From contig CACXFF010000057.1 in the NCBI GenBank assembly GCA_902766805.1, positions 1 to 5,220 on the forward strand: a stretch of DNA of 5,220 nt. The letters run 5' to 3'. Position numbers and translations under genes: made by a program. The stretch is from an uncultured Coriobacteriaceae bacterium. GTDB taxonomy: Bacteria > Actinomycetota > Coriobacteriia > Coriobacteriales > Atopobiaceae. Below, piece after piece: positions 1 to 5,210 of this stretch (position 1 is its first letter; the number at the start of each line of letters is the position of its first letter). A model generated the notes under the pieces. That model worked only from the letters and a program-made list of their open reading frames with translations. It made no database searches and was not told the origin of the DNA.

Positions 1-1
1 C

Positions 2-394
2 CTGCGCCGCAAGCAGGACGCGGGCGCCGACTTCCTCGTCTCGCAGCTGTTCTTCGACAACGAGTACTTCTTCCGCTTCCGCGAGGAGTGCAGCCGTGCG
101 CGCGTGAAGATTCCCGTGTGCGTGGGCATCATGCCCTTCACCAGCACCAAGCAGATCCAACGCATGGCGTTCACCTGCGGCGCCACGATTCCCGCGCGCG
201 TCATCAAGCGCCTGGTGCGCGCGGGCGACGACGAGGCCGCGCAGCGAGCCGCCGGCATCGCGTATGCCTGCGAGCAGCTGAGGGGCTTGGCCAGCGAGGG
301 CGTCGACGGCCTGCACGTGTACGCGATGAACCGACCCGAAGTCGCCCGTGCCGCCTACGACACGCTGTGTGACTGCGGCTACCTCCATGGCTGA
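2..394 (+). CDS. metF: 5,10-methylenetetrahydrofolate reductase, C-terminal part (5' end outside window)
   Basis: This enzyme reduces 5,10-methylene-THF to 5-methyl-THF with a flavin cofactor in the cytoplasm, supplying the methyl donor for methionine synthase. Only the last 130 residues are present; the family is usually about 290-300 residues, so roughly the first half lies upstream. The visible part begins LRRKQDAGADFLVSQLFFDN, matching the conserved MetF strand with the folate-contacting Gln (QLFFD, visible residue 15). It continues with a GIMP motif (GIMPFTS, residues 42-48) and ends with the family's HxYxxNR-like segment (HVYAMNRPE, residues 105-113), the counterpart of HFYTLNR in E. 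coli MetF. The reading frame is open from the window edge to TGA at 392-394. The next gene starts inside its last codons, so the two are probably translationally coupled in a methyl-cycle operon. The assignment is secure from motifs and from the metH neighbourhood. Confidence 0.93.
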   Translation: MRRKQDAGADFLVSQLFFDNEYFFRFREECSRARVKIPVCVGIMPFTSTKQIQRMAFTCGATIPARVIKRLVRAGDDEAAQRAAGIAYACEQLRGLASEGVDGLHVYAMNRPEVARAAYDTLCDCGYLHG

Positions 395-1136
395 CGCCCA
401 AGTCCGCGGCATCATCCCGCCGCAGCGGGCGAGCTATGTCATCGATGCCATCGACAGGGGAGAGGTCCTGCGCTACCTGGGCTATCGCGGCCAAGCCATC
501 ACGCCCGAACTGGACGCGCGCATCGACACGGTGATCGGCACGTGCCTAGAGGAGTGCCAGCCCCGCGGGATCTGGGCCGTGTTTGGGCGGGCCGACGCAC
601 AGGGAGGCGAGCAAGGACAGCCCGAGGGCGTGGCCTTGGCCGGTGCGCGCCTGGTGCTGCCGGGCGCCGACATCGCACGACACCTGGACGGAGCCTGTGC
701 CATCGCGCTCATGAGCGTGACCTTGGGCATGGCCTCCGAGCGCGCCCTGCAGCGCCTGGCCCTCACCAACCCCATGGACCAGGTAATCTTCGACGCGGCG
801 GCCAATGCGCTGGTAGAGCGTGCGGCCGATGCGGCGGAGGCCCAGCTGGTGGCCCACGCCCACGCGCAGGGGCTCTACACCAACGACCGCTACGCCCCGG
901 GCTACGGCGACCTGCCGCTCACGGTGCAGGCGCCGTTGCTCGACGCGTTGGACGCGCGCAAGGCGCTCGGCGTGACGCTCACGCCCTCCAACATGCTGGT
1001 GCCGTCGAAGAGCGAGACCGCCGTGTTGGGCCTCTTCACGCAGCCGCCAGCGCGCCGCGAGGGAGGCATGTGCGGCGTCTGCGCCATGTCCGACTTCTGC
1101 ACGCTGCGCAGCCAGGGCCTCTTCTGCCGCCGTTGA
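387..1136 (+). CDS. Stand-alone cobalamin-dependent methionine synthase activation-domain protein
   Basis: The predicted 249-residue soluble protein resembles the AdoMet-binding reactivation domain (Met_synt_B12 type) that forms the C-terminus of long MetH proteins. There it drives reductive remethylation of inactive cob(II)alamin. Visible hallmarks are a CAIALMSVTLG segment (residues 104-114), RYAPGYGDLPL (168-178, counterpart of the AdoMet-binding RxxPGYP region) and TPSNMLVPSKSETAVLG (199-215, counterpart of the SFAMxPxxSVSG segment). The C-terminus adds four cysteines, C229, C232, C238 and C247 (CX2CX5CX8C), which could bind a metal or Fe-S cluster; this is inferred from spacing only. I chose ATG 387, which overlaps the metF stop by 8 bases, over an in-frame GTG at 348 that would give a 39-base extension inside metF. 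No strong Shine-Dalgarno precedes 387, consistent with coupling to metF. The metH downstream lacks exactly this domain, which strongly supports the role. Confidence 0.85.
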   Translation: MADAQVRGIIPPQRASYVIDAIDRGEVLRYLGYRGQAITPELDARIDTVIGTCLEECQPRGIWAVFGRADAQGGEQGQPEGVALAGARLVLPGADIARHLDGACAIALMSVTLGMASERALQRLALTNPMDQVIFDAAANALVERAADAAEAQLVAHAHAQGLYTNDRYAPGYGDLPLTVQAPLLDALDARKALGVTLTPSNMLVPSKSETAVLGLFTQPPARREGGMCGVCAMSDFCTLRSQGLFCRR

Positions 1137-1192
1137 CGCGTGGCACCGGGCTGCCAGCGCACGGCCGCCCACCCACGCAGACGGCGGGCGCG

Positions 1193-1227
1193 TTGGTACC
1201 AAAGAGACGTGGTCTTTTTGGTACCAA
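1193..1227. repeat. Double-palindrome inverted repeat upstream of metH (operator, RNA hairpin or dispersed repeat)
   Basis: Two identical copies of the self-complementary decamer TTGGTACCAA lie at 1193-1202 and 1218-1227, 25 bases apart start to start. The 15 bases between them are also complementary, so the element folds as a 16-bp stem (1193-1208 with 1212-1227, one G-T pair) around a 3-base loop (GTG, 1209-1211). No T-run follows on either strand, so it does not look like an intrinsic terminator. Its position about 100-134 bases before the metH start fits an operator for a dimeric regulator binding two sites, or a structured leader. A dispersed intergenic hairpin repeat is the main alternative. 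I do not recognise the motif as a known riboswitch or as a MetJ-type or MetR-type site. Confidence 0.7.
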
Positions 1228-1235
1228 GCCGGCAT

Positions 1236-1263
1236 CCGCGCGCAAGCGCTCCTGTTCGCGCGG
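1236..1263. repeat. GC-rich inverted repeat in the metH leader region
   Basis: CCGCGCG (1236-1242) is perfectly complementary to CGCGCGG (1257-1263) across a 14-base loop. It sits just after the TTGGTACCAA element and before the metH ribosome binding site. In such GC-rich DNA a 7-bp CG-alternating match can arise by chance. If the leader is transcribed, it would be a second stable stem. There is no T-run after it. Confidence 0.35.
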
Positions 1264-1312
1264 CCGTAACACGGGTGAGGTATCGTTGCCGCTATCTGCC
1301 CGCCTTTTGGCC

Positions 1313-1318
1313 GAAAGG
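1313..1318 (+). promoter_or_regulatory. metH ribosome binding site
   Basis: GAAAGG lies 8 bases before the ATG at 1327. It fixes this start in preference to later in-frame candidates, even though it gives MetH an N-terminal extension of about 20 residues relative to E. coli MetH. Confidence 0.6.
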
Positions 1319-1326
1319 TTTCCACC

Positions 1327-3936
1327 ATGAGCGACGCCGCCGTCTCGCTGCCCACCACGACCCCCGCCGGCCATCGTTGGACCCGCAGCCTGCGGGTGGC
1401 CGACGAGCACCTGTCCCGTGTGCTCGCGGGCGAGGAGCGGCTGGTGTTCGACGGCGCGATGGGCACACAGCTGCAGGCGCGCGGCTTGGCGGCAGGGGAG
1501 ACGCCCGAGCTGCTCTGCCTGAGCAACCCCGACCAGATCACCGAGATCCACGCCGCCTATGTCGCCGCGGGCAGCGAGGCCGTGACGACGAACACCTTTG
1601 GTGCCAATCGGCTCAAGCTCGCCGGGCAGGCCAGCGTGGACGAGATATTCGCGGCGGCCATCGCCTGCGCCCGTGCCGCGGGACCGCGCTACGTCGCTGC
1701 CGACATCGGCCCCACGGGCGCCCTGCTCGAGCCCATGGGCACCCTGTCGTTCGACGAGGCCTATGAGCTCTTTGCCGAACAGGCCATCGCCGCCGAGCGC
1801 CACGGCGCGGACCTCTGCGTGATAGAGACCTTCGCTGACTTGGCCGAGGCCAAAGCCGCGCTGCTCGCCGTGCGCGAGAACACGAGCCTGCCGGCCTTCG
1901 TGACCATGACCTTCGGCGAGGACGGCCGCACCTTCCTGGGCACCACGCCCGAGATTGCTGCGGTCACGCTAAGCGCAGCGGGCGCCCAGGTCATCGGCAT
2001 CAACTGTTCCCTGGGGCCTGCGGACGTCGCCCCGCTCGTGGCGCGCATGGTGCCCTATGCCCGCGTGCCGGTCATGGCCCAGGCCAACGCCGGCCTGCCC
2101 GAGCTGCACGACGGCGTGACCAGCTATTCCATCACGCCGCAGGAATACTGTGCCGCCGTAGGGACGATGGTCGAGGGCGGCGTGAGCGTGGTGGGCGGTT
2201 GCTGTGGCACCACGCCCGATCACATCGCGGGCGAACGCGCCTTGCTTGCGGAGCTGCCCGCACCGAGCGCCCGCGCGCAGGCGTCCCAGCCCTTCACCTG
2301 CGCCTCGGCCCAACGCCTGGTGGAGCTGCGCCCCGGCGCGGTCGGCGTCATCGGCGAGCGCATCAACCCCACGGGCAAACGCCGCCTGAAGGAGGCCCTG
2401 CGTTCGGGCCAGCTCGACTACGTGCTCTCCGAAGCCATCGCGCAGGACGAGGCGGGCGCCCAGCTGCTCGACGTGAACGCCGGCCTGCCAGAGATCGACG
2501 AGCGCGCCATGATGCTGCGTCTGGTGCGCGAGGTGTCGGCCGTGTCGACCTGCCCCCTGCAGGTGGACTCAGCCACGCCCGAGGTCATCGAGGCCGCGGT
2601 GCGCGCCTATCCCGGCAAGCCCGTCATCAACTCGTGCAACGGCAAGGAGGAGTCCCTGCGCGCGGTGGTGCCCATCGCCAAGCACTACGGCTGCGCGCTC
2701 GTGGGCCTCACGATCGACGAGGACGGCATCCCGCCGACTGCTGAGGGGCGCCTGGCCGTGGCACGTCGCATCGTGGCCGCTACCGACGCCGCGGGCATCC
2801 CGCGTGCCGACGTCCTCATCGACTGCCTCACCATGGCGGTCTCCACCGACCAATCCGCTGGCTTGGCCATCTTGGACGCCGTGCGTCTGGTCAAACGCGA
2901 GCTGCCGGGCGTGCGCACGGTGTTGGGCGTGTCCAACATCTCGTTTGGCCTGCCCTACCGCGAGCTGCTGAACGCGACCTTCCTCACGGCTGCTTTCGCC
3001 GCGGGACTCGACTTGGCCATCATGAACCCGCTCTCGCAGCGCTTCATGGACGTGGTGCACGCCTGGCGCGTGTTCAACGGCGAGGACGAGCACGAAGACG
3101 CCTACGTGCGTGACTATGCCGACCGCGCGCGTCGGGACCAAGAGGCCAAACGTCCCGCCCTGGACACGGCCAAACTCAGCGTGGCGCTCGACGCCCTGAA
3201 CGCGTTGGCGGCCGATGCGGGGATGGAGCTGACCACCGCTGCCGCGCCGCAGGCCGCGCCCGCGTCCGTGAGCCCGACAGACGCCGCGCCTGGTGCCCAG
3301 ACGCCGGCCGACCGCGTGCGCCAGGCGGTGCTCGAAGGCCGCAAAGATCCCGTTGCCGACGGTGTGTCTGCCCTGTTGGACGCCGGAGCGGAGAGCCTGC
3401 AGCTCATCGACGACGTGCTCATCCCCGCCTTGGACGAGGTTGGCAAGCGCTTCGAGGCGGGGACCTTCTTCCTGCCGCAGCTCATGGCTTCCGCCGAGGC
3501 CGCCAAAGCGGGCTTCGACGTGATCCGCGCGCGGGGCGCCAGCGCGGGCGTGGCCTCGAAGGGGCGCATCGCCTTGGCGACGGTCAAGGGCGACATCCAC
3601 GACATTGGCAAGAACATCGTGCGCATGCTGTTGGAGAACTACGGCTACGAGGTGGTGGACCTGGGGCGCGACGTGGATCCGCAGGACTTCGTGGATACGG
3701 TGGTGGAGCACCACATAGAGCTCGGCGGCCTGTCAGCCCTGATGACCACGACCGTCCCGGCGATGGCGCAGACCATCGAGCTGCTGCACGACCAAGCGCC
3801 TTGGTGCAAGGTCATGGTGGGCGGCGCGGTGCTCAACCCCGAGTATGCCGAGATGGTCGGCGCGGACTTCTACGCCAAGGACGCCAACGAGTCGGCGCGC
3901 ATCGCGGGGGAGGTCTTGGGCGCGGGAGAACAGTAA
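1327..3936 (+). CDS. metH: Cobalamin-dependent methionine synthase, short form without activation domain
   Basis: The enzyme transfers the methyl group of 5-methyl-THF through cobalamin to homocysteine, giving methionine and THF in the cytoplasm. The 869-residue protein carries four modules. The homocysteine domain spans about 38-310, with FDGAMGTQLQ at 41-50 and zinc ligands C227 (GINCSLGP), C292 and C293 (GGCCGTTP). The pterin-binding domain spans about 338-605, with VIGERINPTGKRRLKEAL at 341-358, LDVNAGLPEIDE at 381-392 and VDSATPEV at 413-420. An Ala/Pro-rich linker runs about 636-660. The cobalamin cap and Rossmann domain span about 660-865, with the DxHxxG motif D756-H758-G761, whose His replaces the lower axial ligand of cobalamin, and VGGAVLN at 831-837. 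Long-form MetH is about 1,200 residues; this one stops right after the cobalamin domain, and the missing activation domain is encoded separately upstream. The gene may be read through from metF or from its own promoter in the preceding 190 bases; no convincing -35/-10 pair is visible. Confidence 0.97.
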   Translation: MSDAAVSLPTTTPAGHRWTRSLRVADEHLSRVLAGEERLVFDGAMGTQLQARGLAAGETPELLCLSNPDQITEIHAAYVAAGSEAVTTNTFGANRLKLAGQASVDEIFAAAIACARAAGPRYVAADIGPTGALLEPMGTLSFDEAYELFAEQAIAAERHGADLCVIETFADLAEAKAALLAVRENTSLPAFVTMTFGEDGRTFLGTTPEIAAVTLSAAGAQVIGINCSLGPADVAPLVARMVPYARVPVMAQANAGLPELHDGVTSYSITPQEYCAAVGTMVEGGVSVVGGCCGTTPDHIAGERALLAELPAPSARAQASQPFTCASAQRLVELRPGAVGVIGERINPTGKRRLKEALRSGQLDYVLSEAIAQDEAGAQLLDVNAGLPEIDERAMMLRLVREVSAVSTCPLQVDSATPEVIEAAVRAYPGKPVINSCNGKEESLRAVVPIAKHYGCALVGLTIDEDGIPPTAEGRLAVARRIVAATDAAGIPRADVLIDCLTMAVSTDQSAGLAILDAVRLVKRELPGVRTVLGVSNISFGLPYRELLNATFLTAAFAAGLDLAIMNPLSQRFMDVVHAWRVFNGEDEHEDAYVRDYADRARRDQEAKRPALDTAKLSVALDALNALAADAGMELTTAAAPQAAPASVSPTDAAPGAQTPADRVRQAVLEGRKDPVADGVSALLDAGAESLQLIDDVLIPALDEVGKRFEAGTFFLPQLMASAEAAKAGFDVIRARGASAGVASKGRIALATVKGDIHDIGKNIVRMLLENYGYEVVDLGRDVDPQDFVDTVVEHHIELGGLSALMTTTVPAMAQTIELLHDQAPWCKVMVGGAVLNPEYAEMVGADFYAKDANESARIAGEVLGAGEQ

Positions 3937-3959
3937 GGTGCTGAAAAAGATATGCCGCT

Positions 3960-3998
3960 GGGGGTATTCGCGTGTAATACCTAGGAACTCGGGGGTAT
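3960..3998. repeat. Short direct and inverted repeats in the metH-trx spacer
   Basis: GGGGGTAT occurs twice, at 3960-3967 and 3991-3998, 31 bases apart (three helical turns). Overlapping the first copy, GGTATT (3963-3968) and AATACC (3976-3981) form a perfect 6-bp inverted repeat around 7 bases. The cluster lies directly upstream of and into the candidate -10 box of the thioredoxin gene, so regulator binding is possible. The repeats are short and the idea rests on position alone. Confidence 0.35.
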
Positions 3999-4001
3999 AA
4001 G
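3996..4001 (+). promoter_or_regulatory. Candidate -10 box for the thioredoxin gene
   Basis: TATAAG matches the sigma-70-type TATAAT consensus at five of six positions and stands out in an otherwise GC-rich window. No good TTGACA-like -35 is visible at 16-19 bases upstream, so it would need an activator or a relaxed -35. Transcription from here would give a leader of about 60 bases holding the hairpin at 4037-4053. Confidence 0.35.
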
Positions 4002-4036
4002 TGACCGAAGTAGGCTACAGCGCTTTGGAGTATTGA

Positions 4037-4053
4037 TGCCAGCCCTGCTGGCA
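4037..4053 (+). promoter_or_regulatory. Leader hairpin between two possible thioredoxin starts
   Basis: TGCCAGC (4037-4043) and GCTGGCA (4047-4053) pair perfectly over 7 bp around a 3-base CCT loop. The stem begins within the in-frame ATG at 4036-4038 and ends 3 bases before the AAGGAG at 4057-4062. In mRNA it would hide the upstream ATG and leave the strong downstream ribosome binding site open, or it may protect the 5' end of the transcript. No T-run follows, so it is not a terminator. Confidence 0.45.
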
Positions 4054-4056
4054 GGC

Positions 4057-4062
4057 AAGGAG
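4057..4062 (+). promoter_or_regulatory. Thioredoxin ribosome binding site
   Basis: A near-consensus AAGGAG sits 6 bases before ATG 4069 and decides that start. A weaker GGAG at 4027-4030 lies 5 bases before the in-frame ATG at 4036, leaving a second start possible. Confidence 0.75.
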
Positions 4063-4068
4063 ACCATC

Positions 4069-4383
4069 ATGGTTGAAGAGATCACCACCGCTACGTTTGA
4101 CGACGTCGTCAAGGGCGACACCCCCGTTCTCGTGGACTTCTGGGATACGTGGTGCGGTCTGTGCCGCGCCCTTTCCCCGATCATCGACGAGTTGTCCGAC
4201 GAGATCGACGGCATTGAGTTCTACAAGTGCAACGTGGACGAGAACCAGGAGCTCGCGATGCGCTTCGGCATCATGTCCATCCCCACCATCATGGTGTTCA
4301 AGGCTGGCGAGCCCATCTTCAACAGCGTGGGCGCCGCTCCCAAGGGCAAGCTGAAGGCCGAGCTGGAGAAGCTCACCGCCTAA
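4069..4383 (+). CDS. Thioredoxin with WCGLC active site
   Basis: The 104-residue protein has the normal length of a single-domain cytoplasmic thioredoxin, a dithiol-disulfide exchanger for proteins such as reductases and peroxidases. Visible features in order are the strand VLVDFW (20-25) with the buried Asp D23, the redox pair C29 and C32 in W28-CGLC, the cis-proline loop SIPT (P72), and the FKAG turn (77-80). The C-terminal G-A-A-P-K-G-K-L segment resembles the GALSKGQL of E. coli thioredoxin. Two departures stand out. The proline of the canonical WCGPC motif is leucine, and the usual FWAxW is FWDTW. Changing that proline is known to alter the redox potential and stability of thioredoxins, so this protein may differ in reducing strength. 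There is no signal peptide. No thioredoxin reductase gene lies in the window. It is probably a monocistronic unit, with a leader upstream and a terminator-like hairpin after it. Starting at ATG 4036 would add 11 residues. Confidence 0.93.
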   Translation: MVEEITTATFDDVVKGDTPVLVDFWDTWCGLCRALSPIIDELSDEIDGIEFYKCNVDENQELAMRFGIMSIPTIMVFKAGEPIFNSVGAAPKGKLKAELEKLTA

Positions 4384-4411
4384 ACCCGCTCGCATACGCC
4401 AGGGCTAGGAA

Positions 4412-4464
4412 CTGTACGGGACGTCCGCCATGGGCGTCCCGTTCTTGTGTGTCTCTGTACGGGA
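4412..4464. repeat. Direct repeat CTGTACGGGA in the trx-nikR spacer
   Basis: CTGTACGGGA occurs at 4412-4421 and again at 4455-4464, 43 bases apart. The first copy runs into the terminator-like stem. The second opens a weaker, imperfect inverted repeat (GGGA 4461-4464 with TCCC 4475-4478). They could be regulator half-sites ahead of nikR or a duplicated stem. They do not match the E. coli NikR operator GTATGA-N16-TCATAC. Confidence 0.35.
4416..4442 (+). terminator. Probable rho-independent terminator of the thioredoxin gene
   Basis: ACGGGACGTCC (4416-4426) pairs with GGGCGTCCCGT (4432-4442) over 11 bp, one of them a G-U pair, around the 5-base loop GCCAT. It starts 32 bases after the thioredoxin stop and is followed by a T-rich though interrupted stretch (TCTTGTGTGTCTCTGT, 4443-4458). 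The weak T-run leaves open that the inverted repeat is instead an operator for nikR, which starts about 105 bases later. Confidence 0.6.
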
Positions 4465-4536
4465 AGCCAAGGCCTCCCTGTGCGCTGCTGCGCGGGACCG
4501 CCCGCTCGTTTACCATGGAGTCCGACCCCGTGACCC

Positions 4537-4541
4537 GGAGG
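4537..4541 (+). promoter_or_regulatory. nikR ribosome binding site
   Basis: GGAGG lies 5 bases before ATG 4547 and fixes that start. Earlier in-frame starts, including the ATG at 4430, would place the protein start inside the terminator-like hairpin and add sequence with no counterpart in NikR. A loose -10-like TACCAT at 4511-4516 could belong to the nikR promoter but has no matching -35. Confidence 0.7.
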
Positions 4542-4546
4542 ACCCC

Positions 4547-5089
4547 ATGGCCAGTGACCTCGTGCGCTTTTCTGTGACCATTCCCCAGACGCTCCTGACG
4601 GAGTTCGATGCCTATGCCGCTCGTCGTGGCACGGTGGCCAACCGTTCCGAGGCGCTGCGCGACCTCATGCGCGAGAAGCTTGTGGAGGAGGACCTGCGCA
4701 CCCCCGAAGAAGAGGTCGTGGGCTCGATCACCATGGTGTACGACCACCACACGCCCGACCTCACGCGCAAGCTCGACGAGATCCAGCACGCCTACATACA
4801 CGAGATCGTATCGGCGATGCACGTGCACCTGGACCACAACAACTGCCTGGAGATCATCGCCGTACGCGGCAAAGGCGAGGCCGTCTATCGTCTGGCAGAC
4901 TGCCTGCTCGGCGTCAAGGGCGTGGCGCACGGCCAGCTCACCTGCACGGCCACGGCAGGTGTGATGCGCGCGGCGCTGCCCCACCTGCACGATCACGGCG
5001 AGCACGACCACCACGCGCACGACCATGACCACCAGCACGCGCATCACGCGCATGATCACGGCGAGCACGATCACGACGACCACGCGTAA
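4547..5089 (+). CDS. nikR: NikR-type nickel-responsive regulator with histidine-rich C-terminal tail
   Basis: This is a predicted 180-residue metal-sensing DNA-binding protein of the NikR family, which when nickel-loaded typically represses nickel uptake genes as a tetramer. The N-terminal ribbon-helix-helix domain spans about residues 6-46: strand VRFSVTIP, then helices with the NRSEALRDLMRE turn-helix at 32-43. The C-terminal ACT-like ligand domain spans about 55-138. All four high-affinity nickel ligands of E. coli NikR (H76, H87, H89, C95) align, at H81, H92, H94 and C100 (MHVHLDHNNCLEI). GVAHGQLTC (125-133) matches the conserved end of the fold. The protein then runs on about 40 residues beyond the E. 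coli length (133). In residues 146-180, 17 of 35 positions are histidine, mixed with Asp, Ala and Gly, and HDHGEHDH occurs twice (148-155, 169-176). Such tails bind Ni, Zn or Co in HypB, SlyD and metal transporters; here that role is inferred. No nickel transporter or enzyme gene is in the window, although the gene starting at 5211 might be a target. Confidence 0.93.
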   Translation: MASDLVRFSVTIPQTLLTEFDAYAARRGTVANRSEALRDLMREKLVEEDLRTPEEEVVGSITMVYDHHTPDLTRKLDEIQHAYIHEIVSAMHVHLDHNNCLEIIAVRGKGEAVYRLADCLLGVKGVAHGQLTCTATAGVMRAALPHLHDHGEHDHHAHDHDHQHAHHAHDHGEHDHDDHA

Positions 5090-5197
5090 CACCAGCGCGA
5101 CCACCCGCCCCGACGACTTCCACGCCCCGACGCCCGTGCGGCAGACCTGAGTTGGCCCCAGACGCCCGCCTGCGTTAAGCTGTATGGGTCCTCACGC

Positions 5198-5205
5198 AAA
5201 AGGAG
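5198..5205 (+). promoter_or_regulatory. Ribosome binding site of the next gene
   Basis: AAAAGGAG is a strong Shine-Dalgarno match 5 bases before the ATG at 5211. Upstream, TTGGCC (5152-5157) and TTAAGC (5175-5180), 17 bases apart, are only a loose promoter match and I do not claim them. The spacer from 5090 holds no terminator that I can see. Confidence 0.65.
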
Positions 5206-5210
5206 ACTAC

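Noticed and set aside
348..386. GTG start giving a 13-residue longer activation protein
   Set aside because: The extension lies wholly within metF and its translation shows no link to the family. ATG 387 overlapping the metF stop is the more usual coupled arrangement.
1166..1190. CGCCC (1166-1170) and GGGCG (1186-1190) as a terminator after the activation-protein gene
   Set aside because: Only 5 bp with a 15-base loop and no T-run. Such matches are common by chance in GC-rich DNA.
1137..1326. Possible cobalamin or SAM riboswitch ahead of metH
   Set aside because: I could not find the conserved B12-box core or the SAM-box elements. The spacer has stems but no recognisable riboswitch sequence. 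A covariance-model scan of 1137-1326 would decide it.
546..1541. Minus-strand frame of 331 codons across the activation-protein gene, spacer and metH start
   Set aside because: Low-complexity translation with no domain, spanning two convincing genes on the other strand and the hairpin spacer.
2569..3714. Long open frame (381 codons) on the minus strand inside metH
   Set aside because: It is antisense to a well-supported gene. GC-rich codon bias leaves such frames free of stops by chance, and the translation is His/Arg/Gly-rich with no recognisable domain.
4515..4577. A 20-codon open frame (MESDPVTRR...) just before and into nikR
   Set aside because: It has no ribosome binding site of its own and overlaps the nikR start. 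Its length is expected by chance.
4373..5104. Minus-strand frame with a strongly hydrophobic Val-rich start that looks like a membrane protein
   Set aside because: The hydrophobic run is the reverse complement of the His/Asp codons of the NikR tail (CAC/GAC read as GTG/GTC). The frame is fully antisense to nikR.
5107..5132. GCCCCGACG present twice (5107-5115, 5124-5132) downstream of nikR
   Set aside because: Short, low-complexity GC-rich repeat with no structure or site that I can tie to it.
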